A stretch of DNA of 64,000 bases from Insulibacter thermoxylanivorax (GCF_015472005.1 NZ_BMAQ01000003.1:62001-126000); one strand, 5' to 3'; numbered from the stretch's first letter, positions 26,928 to 37,186 are shown. Made by a program: numbers and translations. Notes: generated by a model from the letters alone, not told the origin.

Positions 26928-27935
26928 TTACGATCCTTGGTGAATATTCTGATCCAACAATGGATAATGGCAAGCCACTTGACGGCCCGGCTCTACCTCT
27001 ACCAGCTTCGGCTCTTCCATCTTGCACCGTTCAGTTGCAAACGGACAACGGGGATGGAAACGGCAGCCGGTCGGCGGGTTAGCCGGTGACGGGACATCGC
27101 CGGTAAGCACGATGCGCTCCCGCTTCACGTGCGGGTTCGGCACGGGATTCGCCGATAACAGTGCAGCCGTATACGGATGCAGCGGGTGCTGGAATACATC
27201 ATCCGACGGCGCGATTTCTACCATCTTGCCCAGATACATAACGCCGACGCGATCGGAGATATGACGGACGACGTGCAGTCCGTGGGCGATAAACAGAATG
27301 GTAAGTCCGAGTTCCTTCTGCAGTTTCATCAGCAGGTTCAATACTTGGGATTGTACGGATACGTCGAGTGCCGACACGGCTTCGTCAGCAAGGATGAACT
27401 TCGGATTCAGCGCGATCGCCCGCGCGATGCCGATCCGCTGCCGCTGTCCGCCGGAAAACTCATGCGGATAACGGACGCGAGTCGATGGGTCCAATCCGAC
27501 CATCTGCATCAGTTCAATCACGCGATCATCGATCTCATCCTTCGTCATCTTCGTATGCACTTTCAGCGGTTCACCGATAATATCGCGAACAAGGAACCGC
27601 GGGTTAAGAGAACCAAACGGGTCTTGGAAGATGATCTGCATCTCCGGCCGGATCTTGCGCAATTCGCTGTTGCTCATCTGTACGAGGTTCTGATCCTTGT
27701 ATAGGACTTCACCCTCCGTGGCCTTCTGCAATTGCAGAATAACGCGGCCGAGGGTCGATTTGCCGCAGCCGGACTCGCCGACCAAGCCGAAGGTTTCCCC
27801 TTCCTGAATCCCGAAGGACACATCGTCTACAGCCTTAACATGGCCGATTGTCCGATTTAACAGACCTTTCTTGATCGGGAAATACTTCTTTACGTTCTTG
27901 GCTTCAATCAGATATTTAGATTTTTGCGTGTTCAT
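26928..27935 (-). CDS. oppF: Oligopeptide ABC importer ATP-binding protein
   Basis: 335 residues. Walker [12 protein letters not shown], the Q-loop and OppF-type [15 protein letters not shown], signature [13 protein letters not shown] and Walker [13 protein letters not shown] are intact. The C-terminal extension has the [18 protein letters not shown] cysteine motif, which coordinates an iron-sulfur cluster in some Dpp/Opp ATPases. Four-base overlap with oppD. Last gene of a five-gene operon. Confidence 0.93.
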   Translation of the reverse strand: MNTQKSKYLIEAKNVKKYFPIKKGLLNRTIGHVKAVDDVSFGIQEGETFGLVGESGCGKSTLGRVILQLQKATEGEVLYKDQNLVQMSNSELRKIRPEMQIIFQDPFGSLNPRFLVRDIIGEPLKVHTKMTKDEIDDRVIELMQMVGLDPSTRVRYPHEFSGGQRQRIGIARAIALNPKFILADEAVSALDVSVQSQVLNLLMKLQKELGLTILFIAHGLHVVRHISDRVGVMYLGKMVEIAPSDDVFQHPLHPYTAALLSANPVPNPHVKRERIVLTGDVPSPANPPTGCRFHPRCPFATERCKMEEPKLVEVEPGRQVACHYPLLDQNIHQGS

Positions 27936-28927
27936 CGTTCGCCCACCTCGGCTTTGTCGTCATACAGCCAGCAGGCTGTCCGATGTGTTTCGCTAAGGTC
28001 GATCTTCACTGGTTCCATCGCCCTGCAGCGGTCATGCGCATGCGGACAGCGCGGATGGAATCTGCAGCCTGTCGGCAGTTCGCTTAAGCGAGGAATCGAT
28101 CCCTTAATGGCATACAATTCCGTTCCGCGAGCCGTCTCATATCCAGGGATCGAATTCAGCAATCCCTGGGTGTACGGATGACTCGGGTGGTCAAAGATAT
28201 CGAATACCGTCCCTTCTTCGACGATCGTTCCCGCATACATAACAGCGATGCGATCGGCCATCTCGCTGGCCACACCCATATCGTGGGTGATCAAGATGAT
28301 CGACATGCCCATTTGGGATTGTAAGCTCTTCAGCAATTCGAGAATCTGCGCCTGTACCGTTACGTCCAAGGCCGTTGTCGGCTCGTCAGCGATCAGCAGA
28401 TCAGGCTTGCATGCCAGTGCGATCGCGATGACGACACGCTGACACATCCCGCCTGACAGTTCATGCGGATACTGATTTACCCGCATCTCAGGCGCGGGCA
28501 GTCCAACTTGGCGCAGCAGTTCTACCGCTTCTGCCATGGCTTCCTTGCGGCTCATGCCCTGGTGGATCATCAAGCTCTCGGCAATCTGATCCCCGACAGT
28601 GAAGACCGGGTTCAGGGAACTCATCGGGTCTTGGAAGATCATCGCGATTTTGTTGCCGCGGATATTGCGCAATTCTTCCTGCGACTTCGTTGTCAGCTCT
28701 TCCCCTTTGAACTTGATCGAACCATCCAAGATGACACCGCCGGAGTACTCCAAGAGTCCCATGATCGCCAGCGATGTCACGCTCTTGCCGCTTCCCGATT
28801 CGCCGACGATGCACAGCGTCTCGCCGCGATTCAGGTCAAAACTGATGCGATCCGTCGCCTTCAGGACATGATCATCCGTGAAGAAGCCGCAGGTCAGGTC
28901 GCGGATTTCGAGTATTTTTTCCGCCAT
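27932..28927 (-). CDS. oppD: Oligopeptide ABC importer ATP-binding protein
   Basis: 331 residues. Walker A GESGSGKSVTS, signature LSGGMCQRVVIA (a Cys replaces the more common Arg), Walker B LLIADEPTTALD and the H-loop ILITHDMGV are present. The C-terminal [18 protein letters not shown] motif parallels that of oppF. AAGGAGGATC precedes the ATG, which lies 34 bases inside the end of oppC, so translation is probably coupled. Confidence 0.93.
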   Translation of the reverse strand: MAEKILEIRDLTCGFFTDDHVLKATDRISFDLNRGETLCIVGESGSGKSVTSLAIMGLLEYSGGVILDGSIKFKGEELTTKSQEELRNIRGNKIAMIFQDPMSSLNPVFTVGDQIAESLMIHQGMSRKEAMAEAVELLRQVGLPAPEMRVNQYPHELSGGMCQRVVIAIALACKPDLLIADEPTTALDVTVQAQILELLKSLQSQMGMSIILITHDMGVASEMADRIAVMYAGTIVEEGTVFDIFDHPSHPYTQGLLNSIPGYETARGTELYAIKGSIPRLSELPTGCRFHPRCPHAHDRCRAMEPVKIDLSETHRTACWLYDDKAEVGER

Positions 28928-29877
28928 TCGATGATCCTCCTTATCGGAACTTTCTTCTTTTCGCGCGGATTAAGCGCTTGTTGCAGACCATCGCCGATAA
29001 AGTTCACCGCAAGTACGACGATCAGGATGCACAAACCTGGATAGACTGCCTGCATCGGATCGGTCAGCATGAATTCTTGCGAATTGGACAGCATGAGGCC
29101 CCAAGAGGTTTGCGGCGGCTGAATGCCCAGTGACAGGTAAGACAATGCCGACTCGCTGAGGATCGCCGAACCAACCATCAAGGTGGCGTTGACGATGATC
29201 GGATAGATCGAATTGCGAAGCAGATGATTGAAGATGATGCTCCGGTTCGATACGCCGATCGCCTTAGCTGCTTCTACATACTGCATCTCACGCAGTTGCA
29301 GGAAGTTCCCCCGCACCAAACGGGCGACTCCCATCCAGGAGGTCAGCGACAGGATCAAGATCATATAGATAAATTCATTGCCGAAGATCGCCAGTACGAG
29401 GATATTCAAGAACAGGGACGGCAGCGAATACATCACGTCGACGATACGCATGAGGATCGTATCGATCCATCCCCCGAAATATCCCGCGATGGCACCGATA
29501 ATCGAACCGATCACAACGGTGGCAATCGCTACTGAGAATCCTACGGTCAGGGAAACCCTTCCACTATACAGAAGACGCGTAAAGATATCTCTGCCCAGTT
29601 CATCCGTCCCCAGCAGATGCCCTTCCGAAAATGGCGGCAGATTCGTTCTGGAAAAATCAATCTGAGCTGGATCATATGGCGTGATGAGCGGTGCTCCAAA
29701 TGATGCGAAGATGATGACGAGGAGTACGAATAGGCTCACCATCGCATAGGGATTGCGCACGAACTTGCGGGCCGCAATCGCCCATGGACCCGGAGGTCTC
29801 TTCAGCTGTTCCCTGCCATGCTGCGATGGCTGGGAAGGGTGCGAATTCTGCTCTTGGTTGATATAAGCCTCGCTCAT
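28894..29877 (-). CDS. oppC: Oligopeptide ABC importer permease
   Basis: 327 residues. A polar N-terminal cytoplasmic stretch, then six membrane helices. The OppC signature RTNLPPFSEGHLLGTDELGR follows the first helix, and the EAA loop YVEAAKAIGVSNRSIIFNHL is near residue 200. AAAGGAGGCG precedes the ATG. It overlaps oppB by four bases and oppD by 34. Confidence 0.93.
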   Translation of the reverse strand: MSEAYINQEQNSHPSQPSQHGREQLKRPPGPWAIAARKFVRNPYAMVSLFVLLVIIFASFGAPLITPYDPAQIDFSRTNLPPFSEGHLLGTDELGRDIFTRLLYSGRVSLTVGFSVAIATVVIGSIIGAIAGYFGGWIDTILMRIVDVMYSLPSLFLNILVLAIFGNEFIYMILILSLTSWMGVARLVRGNFLQLREMQYVEAAKAIGVSNRSIIFNHLLRNSIYPIIVNATLMVGSAILSESALSYLSLGIQPPQTSWGLMLSNSQEFMLTDPMQAVYPGLCILIVVLAVNFIGDGLQQALNPREKKKVPIRRIIEWRKKYSKSAT

Positions 29878-30845
29878 TTGCCTGCGCCTCCTTTGCGTCC
29901 AAGCTGCACCCGCGGATCCACGACTGCATACAAGATGTCAGCCAATAGATTACCTAGGATGACAAAGACAGATGTAACGATCGTAATCGCCATTAAAACC
30001 GAATATTCGCGCGCATTCGCCATATCGACGAACAATCTGCCCATGCCCGGCCAGTTGAAAACCTTCTCGGTGAGCGCTGCACCGGATACCAGCATCGGCA
30101 GGTCCATCCCGAGGATCGTGACGATCGGGATCATCGCATTGCGCAAAGCATGGCGGAATACGACGCGTCTTTCTTTCACACCTTTTGCTCTAGCCGTACG
30201 AATATAGTCCTGATCCAGAACTTCGAGCATGCTGGCCCGCGAATATTTGACGTACGCAGCAAGGAAACCCAGCGACAGGACCGTAACCGGCATGATCATA
30301 TGCATGATCAAATCGCCGATCTGGCCTTCTTTGCCGTATGTCCACATATCGGACAAAGGAAGCCATCTTAATTTCATCGCGAAGATCTGCTGTAAAATGA
30401 TCCCAAACCAGAAGGTCGGCATCGCGAATCCAAGATACGAGATAAAAGAAGCCGTTTGGTCGGACAGCCCGTATACTCTCGTACTGTTATAGATCCCCCA
30501 TGGCAAAGCGATAATCAGGGTCACGAGCCAAGCGGCGATCATGAGCACCATTGTATTGCCAACGGTCGGCCACAGAATCTCTCCTACCGGGATATTATTC
30601 TTAAACGTATGACCTAGATCGCCTTGAAGCAGATTGCCGATCCACCGCAGATATTGAATATGAATGGGATCATCCAGTCCCAAGTTCTTCTTCTGAATCT
30701 CAAACGCTTCCGGCGATACACCCGGAGAGATCATGACCTGCGTTGGTCCGCCCGGTGCCAGATGGATGAGGGAAAATGTGAAAATTGTAACAAGGAATAA
30801 CGTAAACAAAGCTTGGATCGTACGGCGGATGATATACTGTGTCAT
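29874..30845 (-). CDS. oppB: Oligopeptide ABC importer permease
   Basis: About 323 residues with six membrane helices. The N-terminus MTQYIIRRTIQALFTLFLVT is typical of OppB/DppB, as is the EAA loop DYIRTARAKGVKERRVVFRH. ATG at 30845 follows GGAGTGA; the frame extends to 30926 but overlaps the upstream hairpin. First permease of the complex. Confidence 0.93.
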   Translation of the reverse strand: MTQYIIRRTIQALFTLFLVTIFTFSLIHLAPGGPTQVMISPGVSPEAFEIQKKNLGLDDPIHIQYLRWIGNLLQGDLGHTFKNNIPVGEILWPTVGNTMVLMIAAWLVTLIIALPWGIYNSTRVYGLSDQTASFISYLGFAMPTFWFGIILQQIFAMKLRWLPLSDMWTYGKEGQIGDLIMHMIMPVTVLSLGFLAAYVKYSRASMLEVLDQDYIRTARAKGVKERRVVFRHALRNAMIPIVTILGMDLPMLVSGAALTEKVFNWPGMGRLFVDMANAREYSVLMAITIVTSVFVILGNLLADILYAVVDPRVQLGRKGGAGK

Positions 30846-30884
30846 GATATCACTCCAGAGGTTGGTATTCGTGCGGAGACGTAA

Positions 30885-30913
30885 GGAATGGGAAGGATCA
30901 CCCTTCCCATTCC
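30885..30913 (-). terminator. Intercistronic attenuator between oppA and oppB
   Basis: ggaatgggaagg (30885-30896) and ccttcccattcc (30902-30913) form a perfect 12-bp stem with a 5-base loop, between the binding-protein and permease genes. There is no T-run, so it may stabilise the oppA message rather than end transcription. Confidence 0.65.
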
Positions 30914-30987
30914 TACCGCCCTTCATGTATCGGCACGTTATTGCAATGGTAATAAGTCAAATCTCTACAGAACGGTGCTGTATGGTT

Positions 30988-32703
30988 TTACTCCACCCAC
31001 CAGTTGATCGAGTGGAAGAAGTATCCTGTTGCAAGAGATGGCTCTGGAGCATCGGCTTCGTCGAAGTGAACTCTCGGACCGATCCCGATCGCATTACCGT
31101 AGCGGTACATGAATACGTACGGCAGGTCTTCGGAGATGATCTCACCGATTCTTCCGTAGATCTCGGCGCGCTCATCAATGTCCGTTGTGGAGTAACCGTC
31201 CACCCAGAGCTGATCCAGTTCTTCATTGACGTACCAGCCCATGTTCTGACCAGCCGGCGGGAAGTACTTGGACGAGAAGATTGTCTCAGAGTCCGGATCC
31301 GGAATGGTCAGGGACCATGCCAAGAGGATGGCTTGATACTTACCAGGCGTTAAGTTTTGCTCAACCCACGCAGCAAAGTCAATACCGCGCGGCTTCACTT
31401 CGATGCCGACTTGTGCCAGGTTGTTCTGGATGACCTGAGCAACTTGCTCACGACGGCTGTTTCCTGTGTTGTATTGCAGTTCGAAGGAGAATGGATTGCC
31501 GTCTTTCTCCAGGATGCCTGTCTTCTCGTTCATCACCCATCCGTCTTCAGCAAGCAATTCCTTGGCTTTCTCAGGGTTATACTCATAGTTCTTAGCACGT
31601 GCGCCCGGGTCCGCCCATGTTCCAGGCAGCATCGGAGCGTTCATCAGGACGCCTGTACCCTTCAAGACATTGTCGATCATGCCTTGACGATCCAGAGCGT
31701 AAGCGATCGCTTGACGCGTCTTCTGCGATTCGAACGGATTGAAGTTATTCGGGAAGTTCGATTCATCGAAGTTGAATCCAAGGAACTCATATTGCGGACC
31801 TGGTTCCAGGATCATGCGGATATGCTCTTCCTTGCTTACCGCTTCGTTCATCGTTACCGGAATCGCTGTTACGAGGTCTACGTCGCCTCTAAGCAATGCT
31901 TGCACTTCTGTGTTCTGATCCGCATAGATCTTATAGATGACCGTTTGGATCTTAGGCTTCACTTCGCCCCAGTAGTCCGGGTTGCGCTCGAAGACGTGTT
32001 GTTGACCTTGTGTCCACTCTTTCCACACCCACGGACCGCTGGTTACGGTAATTTCCGGATTGGAACCGTATTGATGAGCCTTCAGCTCGTTAACCGGAAC
32101 ATCTCCCAGAACATGCTTCGGCACCGGTTCGAATACCAGCGAGTAAATGAACGGCGCATAGACTTGCGACAGTTTAAACTCGATCTCATAGTCGCTGATC
32201 TTGTTGATCGACTCGATCTTATCAAACGTAGAAATTGCAGGAGACCCTGTGTCTGGATTCATGATAGTCTCGATCGTGAAGATAATGTCATCTGCGGTGA
32301 TTGGCGTGCCGTCGCTCCACTTCGCATAATCCTTCAGCTTCACGGTGTAAGTCGTACCGTCTTCAGAGATGATCGGCTCTTCTGCAGCGATGGACCAAGG
32401 TTCTGCTGTCACAAGACCTTCACGGTTCAGGTCGTACAGCTTTGCAAATACCCAGTGGGCTGCATCACTGGATGCTGTGTCTTGAATGAACAGCGGGTTC
32501 AGGGAAACGATATCGGAGATCGTCGACAGAGTTAATGTACCGCCGTCCTTAGGACCTTCCGTATCCTGATTTTGGTTGTTTTCGGATACGTTGTTGCTCG
32601 GGGCTGCCTGCTCACCGTTATTGTTCGAAGAACATGCTGCCAGTACCCCCCCTAAGAGGAACACGCACAAGACGAGCAATAAACTTCTCTTTACTTTGCT
32701 CAT
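30988..32703 (-). CDS. oppA: Oligopeptide-binding lipoprotein
   Basis: 571 residues with lipobox LAACS (Cys 24). It has the family 5 solute-binding fold: GGTLTLSTISDIVSLNPLFI, AEEPIISEDGTTYTVKLKD and the DRQGMIDNVLKGTGV region. It binds short peptides outside the membrane and delivers them to OppBC. AAGGAGTAG precedes the ATG at 32703. First gene of the operon, with a clear promoter upstream. Confidence 0.92.
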   Translation of the reverse strand: MSKVKRSLLLVLCVFLLGGVLAACSSNNNGEQAAPSNNVSENNQNQDTEGPKDGGTLTLSTISDIVSLNPLFIQDTASSDAAHWVFAKLYDLNREGLVTAEPWSIAAEEPIISEDGTTYTVKLKDYAKWSDGTPITADDIIFTIETIMNPDTGSPAISTFDKIESINKISDYEIEFKLSQVYAPFIYSLVFEPVPKHVLGDVPVNELKAHQYGSNPEITVTSGPWVWKEWTQGQQHVFERNPDYWGEVKPKIQTVIYKIYADQNTEVQALLRGDVDLVTAIPVTMNEAVSKEEHIRMILEPGPQYEFLGFNFDESNFPNNFNPFESQKTRQAIAYALDRQGMIDNVLKGTGVLMNAPMLPGTWADPGARAKNYEYNPEKAKELLAEDGWVMNEKTGILEKDGNPFSFELQYNTGNSRREQVAQVIQNNLAQVGIEVKPRGIDFAAWVEQNLTPGKYQAILLAWSLTIPDPDSETIFSSKYFPPAGQNMGWYVNEELDQLWVDGYSTTDIDERAEIYGRIGEIISEDLPYVFMYRYGNAIGIGPRVHFDEADAPEPSLATGYFFHSINWWVE

Positions 32704-33103
32704 GACCACTACTCCTTCTTGTTTTTCTCTTTTTAATCTAAAAATATAGTCTTGATTATAGATGCTTTCGACACAGATGTCCATATTTGGTGCATCGCTT
32801 TAAATCTTTCGTTCTCTTCTCCGGCAAAGTGTTAGAACGATCACGCGGCAACCAAGAGTCTTAGTACATATGCATATTATCGCACTAAACAGGGAGTACA
32901 AGTCAACCGTCAAAATGTTTCCTGTAACAAATCATTCGGAATTTTGTTATAAATTGGCGAATAAAACCGCTGAAATGTCCCGGATATTATCTGATTAATG
33001 GGTGTAAATCTCATGTTTTGTAAATATTGTTAGTAGCGAAATTGTCTTTAACAATTAACGGCGGGTTGTTCTTGCTAATTAGCTAATATAGTTACTACTA
33101 CTA
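32704..33103. other. Leader region of the opp operon
   Basis: 400 bases without a gene. It holds the oppA promoter (32755-32783). Near 33091-33105 is a run of about five TAC triplets touching the stop of the ABC exporter gene. An aattgt-cttta-acaatt palindrome lies near 33040. Nothing else is evident. Confidence 0.6.
32755..32783 (-). promoter_or_regulatory. Sigma-A promoter of the opp operon
   Basis: On the minus strand, -35 TGGACA (32778-32783), a 17-base spacer and consensus -10 TATAAT (32755-32760), about 50 bases before the oppA ATG. Confidence 0.75.
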
Positions 33104-34870
33104 CTACGAGATCCCCTTCGTAACCTGCCCGCGGGAATGAGCATACAGTTCGGCATAATAGCCGTTCTGTTGCAGCAGCTGCTCATGCGTGCCTTGTTCG
33201 ACGATCTTGCCATGGCGCATGACGATGATGCGATCCGCGTGCTGCACCGTGGACAGTCGATGGGCGATGACCAGCGTGGTTCGCCCTTCGGAGACGACCC
33301 TAAGCGCTCTTTGCACCAGCTGCTCTGTATGTGAATCGAGATTCGCCGTCGCCTCATCGAGGATTAGGATCTTAGGCTGATATACCAGGATGCGTGCGAA
33401 GGACAGAAGCTGCCGCTCTCCCGCCGACAGCCCGCTGCCCCGCTCCGACAGCATCGTATCATAGCCCTCCTTCAGCCGTTCGATCATCTTGTGCACGCCG
33501 ACGAAGCGGCATGCCGCGATCACCTCTTCCCGGGAGATCTCCTTATTGAACAGCCGAACATTATCAATAATCGTACCGGAGTATAAGAAGGGATCTTGCT
33601 GCACGATGCCGACAAGCCGATGGAGGGACTCGCTGGGCAGGCTGCGGATGTCGACGCCGTCGATCTCGATGCTGCCCCGCTTCACATCATAGAACCTCGC
33701 CAACAGGTTGACGAGGGAACTCTTGCCTGCGCCCGTTGTACCTACGATGCCGATGAACTCTCCCGGTTTTACATGCAGATCAATATCATGCAGCACGTCT
33801 TGATGATCCGTATAGGAGAAACGGATGCGATTGAAGTCGATCCGCCCCTGTGCCTGTTCCGGATCCAAGTGTTTAGCTGTCGCCTCATCCGGCTCGCGTA
33901 CTTCCGGTTCGACGGCGAAGATTCGCCAGATGCGATCGACGGAAACCAGGGTCGATTGCAGCGTGTTCCATTGCTGCGTGATCTGGTTGATCGGTTGGAA
34001 AAACTGACGAATATAGGAGATAAAAGCATACAATACCCCGAAGCTGAGCCGTTTATCCAATACCGCCAATCCGCCGAACCATACGACAAGCGCCACAGAA
34101 ACGTTGCCCAAGATATCAAATGATCGGTTAAAGAGCACCGAAGTCCTGACTTCCCGCAAGTTCTCCCTTAGGTATTGCCTGTTATGCTGCTTAAATGCAG
34201 CCGTCTGCTCCTTCTCCTGATGGAACGCTTGGATCAAGCTCATCCCCGCCAGGTTCTCCGCGACGAAAGCAACCGAGCGCGACAATTGAGCACGCGAGCG
34301 CTGGTAAGCGTTCCGCAGTGCCTTGCGGAAGGACCAAGAGATGAACATGATGACCGGGATCAAGCCCATGCAATACAGGGCCAGCTCCGCATCGAGATAG
34401 AACATGAAGCCGATGATCAGGATCAGCGACATCCCGTCGCGCACGATGCTGAGAACCACCTGCGTGAAGAAGCGGCTGATCGTCTCTGTATCGCTCGATA
34501 CATTCGTCACGAGGCTGCCGCTCTTATGGCGGTCGAAGAAGGACATCGATTGCAGCGTGATGTGATGGAACAGATCCTTGCGCAGCTGCGCGACGATGCT
34601 CTGTCCTGCCCGCTGCAGCATGTTGGCCTGCCAATAGGAGAAGATGAAGACGATCCCCACAAGCAGCAGATAGAGCACCGCGAAGAGGAGGACCATCTTT
34701 AAGCTCCCCTTGCCCTCAGCCAATCCGTGGTCCAGCAAGACGCTGACCAGATAAGGCTGCAATAAGTCCGCAAAGATGGCGATGATCGAGAAGAGGAAGA
34801 TCAGCAAGAAGGTATAGCGATGCGGTTTCGCATAGGAAAGCATCGAGCGAAACGCCTGTCTGCGGTTCAT
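33104..34870 (-). CDS. ABC exporter half-transporter with canonical ATP site
   Basis: 588 residues: six membrane helices (about 20-310) and a nucleotide-binding domain. Walker A GTTGAGKSSL, signature LSAGERQLLSFARIL and Walker B ILILDEAT with the catalytic Glu. It resembles YheH/BmrD-type subunits of heterodimeric multidrug exporters. It starts in a four-base overlap with the upstream half-transporter, so the two form an obligate pair. The signature is the variant LSAGE rather than LSGGQ, as often in such heterodimers. Confidence 0.92.
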   Translation of the reverse strand: MNRRQAFRSMLSYAKPHRYTFLLIFLFSIIAIFADLLQPYLVSVLLDHGLAEGKGSLKMVLLFAVLYLLLVGIVFIFSYWQANMLQRAGQSIVAQLRKDLFHHITLQSMSFFDRHKSGSLVTNVSSDTETISRFFTQVVLSIVRDGMSLILIIGFMFYLDAELALYCMGLIPVIMFISWSFRKALRNAYQRSRAQLSRSVAFVAENLAGMSLIQAFHQEKEQTAAFKQHNRQYLRENLREVRTSVLFNRSFDILGNVSVALVVWFGGLAVLDKRLSFGVLYAFISYIRQFFQPINQITQQWNTLQSTLVSVDRIWRIFAVEPEVREPDEATAKHLDPEQAQGRIDFNRIRFSYTDHQDVLHDIDLHVKPGEFIGIVGTTGAGKSSLVNLLARFYDVKRGSIEIDGVDIRSLPSESLHRLVGIVQQDPFLYSGTIIDNVRLFNKEISREEVIAACRFVGVHKMIERLKEGYDTMLSERGSGLSAGERQLLSFARILVYQPKILILDEATANLDSHTEQLVQRALRVVSEGRTTLVIAHRLSTVQHADRIIVMRHGKIVEQGTHEQLLQQNGYYAELYAHSRGQVTKGIS

Positions 34871-36606
34871 GAGATCCCCTCCTCTTGCAAGGCGTACAAG
34901 GATGTATAATACCCGCCAAGGCGAAGGAGCTGCTCATGGGTGCCCTGTTCGATGATCCGTCCTTCGTCCAATACATAGATGCGGTCCGCATGCCGGAGGG
35001 CGCTGATGCGATGGGCGATCAGGATCGTCGTCTTGCCCGCGCGCACCTTGCGCAGGTTCCGGATGATCTTCGTCTCGGTTACCGCATCGACGGCGGAGAC
35101 GCTGTCATCGAGCAGCAGGATCGGTGCGTCCTTGATGAGTCCGCGCGCCAGGCTCGTGCGCTGCCGCTGCCCGCCGGACAGCGTCAGTCCCCGTTCTCCT
35201 AACATCGTCTCGAAGCGGTCGGGCAGTTCCATGATATTGCCGAAGATCTCAGCCTGACGTGAAGCCTCTTCGACCCGGCTCAGATCGAGCTGCCGATTCG
35301 AGAAGGCGATATTCTCGCGAATCGTCGTGCTGAACAGGAAGCCTTCCTGCGGCACATAAGCGATGTTCTTGCGCAGGCTTTCCAGCTTGATATCATGAAC
35401 ATCGATGCCGCCGATGAAGATCGTGCCGCGCGGCGGATCATAGACGCGCAAGAGCAGCTTGAGCAGCGTCGTCTTCCCAGAACCGGTCTTGCCGACGATG
35501 CCGATCGTCTCACCCGGTTGGATCGTAAGCGAGATGTCCGAGAGCGACGGTTTGCCCGCCTCAGGATATGTAAAGGTCAGGTCACGGATCTCGATCGATG
35601 CCTGTGCGCCGACAATCGGCACCGCATCTGCCGACTCCTGGATATCCGGTCTTATCTCCAGCAGCTGATTGAGCCTCTCCAACGAAGCACTTGCCCTCTG
35701 CATCGTGTTGATCACATTGCCGATCTGTTGCAGCGGATGGACGAGCATGCGGATATACAGCGTAACTGCGACGAACATCCCCGTCGTCATCGCTCCCTGC
35801 AGGGTTAACCAGCCGCCATAGACGATTGTGATGACCAGCGACAATCCTCCAACCATCGGCAGGAGCGACTGAAACATCGAGCTGAGTCTAACGAGGGAGA
35901 GATGGTTGTCGCGAATCTGATCCACGGTCTTGCCGAAGCGCTGGCGGGCGATCTCCTCCACCGCGAAAGTCTTCGTCACCCGGATGCCGCCGAATTGCTC
36001 TTCAGCCGAATCTGTCATGGCCGCCAGCGCTTCTTGAACCCGTCTGGATCGGCTGCGGATGCGCGGACCGAAATAGACGACCATGAAGGGAATCGACAAC
36101 AGGGGCAGGACACAGACCATGATAAAGGTCCAAGGAATCTCGCTCCCCGCTAAGATGACGATGATCGAAGCGAGCAGCACCGCCGCCGATGTCAACTGAT
36201 TGATCGCATTGGCGATCGATTCGCGTACAGACGATACATCGTTCAACATGAAGCTGAGCAGTTTGCCGATCCCGTTCTTCGAGAAGTACCACTCACTTAA
36301 GCGGGTGAAATGCTCGAACAGCTGTTGACGCGCCTGATATTCGAAGGTGCGTCCCAGCTTGTGGTTGTTATACTGCCCGAAACCGAACATCACCCCATAG
36401 CCGGCACCAATAGCCAGCAGCAGCAGGCCGTAATGGCGCACCCCCTGTGCCGTCAGCCCGTTCATCTCAAGTTCATCGGTGAAGTTCCCCACGACGATCG
36501 GAAACAGGGAATGAATCACCTGGGCCGCGCCCATGATCGACACCGCTAAGACATACCGATACCAATTCGCTTTGACATAATCGAACAGAAGCCTCTTCCC
36601 TCTCAC
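34867..36606 (-). CDS. ABC exporter half-transporter with degenerate catalytic site
   Basis: About 579 residues: six membrane helices and a nucleotide-binding domain. Walker A GKTGSGKTTLL and signature LSGGQRQRTSLARGL are standard, but Walker B reads ILLLDDSVSAVD: the catalytic Glu is replaced by Asp. This matches the YheI/BmrC type, whose partner provides the active site. Start: GTG at 36606, eight bases after GGAGG; a TTG one codon upstream is an alternative. The substrate is probably drugs or lipophilic compounds. Confidence 0.9.
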   Translation of the reverse strand: MRGKRLLFDYVKANWYRYVLAVSIMGAAQVIHSLFPIVVGNFTDELEMNGLTAQGVRHYGLLLLAIGAGYGVMFGFGQYNNHKLGRTFEYQARQQLFEHFTRLSEWYFSKNGIGKLLSFMLNDVSSVRESIANAINQLTSAAVLLASIIVILAGSEIPWTFIMVCVLPLLSIPFMVVYFGPRIRSRSRRVQEALAAMTDSAEEQFGGIRVTKTFAVEEIARQRFGKTVDQIRDNHLSLVRLSSMFQSLLPMVGGLSLVITIVYGGWLTLQGAMTTGMFVAVTLYIRMLVHPLQQIGNVINTMQRASASLERLNQLLEIRPDIQESADAVPIVGAQASIEIRDLTFTYPEAGKPSLSDISLTIQPGETIGIVGKTGSGKTTLLKLLLRVYDPPRGTIFIGGIDVHDIKLESLRKNIAYVPQEGFLFSTTIRENIAFSNRQLDLSRVEEASRQAEIFGNIMELPDRFETMLGERGLTLSGGQRQRTSLARGLIKDAPILLLDDSVSAVDAVTETKIIRNLRKVRAGKTTILIAHRISALRHADRIYVLDEGRIIEQGTHEQLLRLGGYYTSLYALQEEGIS

Positions 36607-36805
36607 CAAAGACCCCTCCGCTCATTTCGCTTATTCACCTTTCCATGGATGCGTTTACAGTTTGGCGAATAAACATTTCTTTTTCATCTTTAACTATATC
36701 ATATATTGTTCAGCTAAGTTGTTAATCGGATGGAGCGGAGTAATGCCGAATGGTGATCGAGGACGAATCCTATTGCGTGTAATTGTGGCGCTGATAATAA
36801 TGACA

Positions 36806-37001
36806 TTCTAATTTCCGTTATTTTGCAAAAGACAGCATTTAAGGAGAAATAGCGGAAGTCAAATTTACACTATTCCTCCTGTAACCCTTTTAGCTAGGGG
36901 TTTCTAGACCATTCTAACAAAATAACGGAAATTTCACTTACTCTATTATTGGTAAAACGGTCGTTTTACCGAAATAGCGGAAATTTGGCTTCCCTTATTT
37001 T
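36806..37001. repeat. Intergenic array of four palindromic repeats (family A)
   Basis: Units at about 36806-36834 (partial), 36847-36874, 36919-36949 and 36972-37001 share the pattern AAATAGCGGAAGTCAAATTT-CCTTATTT with the array at 2371-2573. A perfect 9-bp-arm palindrome, ggtaaaacggtcgttttacc (36951-36970), lies between the last two. The array fills the 580-base divergent gap between the exporter and the chemoreceptor; no gene is visible there. Confidence 0.8.
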
Positions 37002-37186
37002 CCATCAGGTCTGCCTCATCCTATTTTTGCACATGGTTCTTCACTTGTTTTGCTCATGTTTGATACTTGCATCCACACAGGGTTCTCCATTCATGATTTG
37101 CCTGCTGATGCAGGAATCACCCAAGATCTGTCGAAGGATGTAGAATGGTCGCTTTCACACATTACTATGGCATCGGAGGATAGACT

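Noticed and set aside
31357-32535. 392-codon open frame on the plus strand
   Set aside because: Antisense to oppA; composition (many Arg, Leu, His, Ile) is typical of a shadow frame.
36949-37143. 64-codon frame on the plus strand before the chemoreceptor
   Set aside because: It begins inside the repeat array and has no ribosome-binding site or recognisable sequence.
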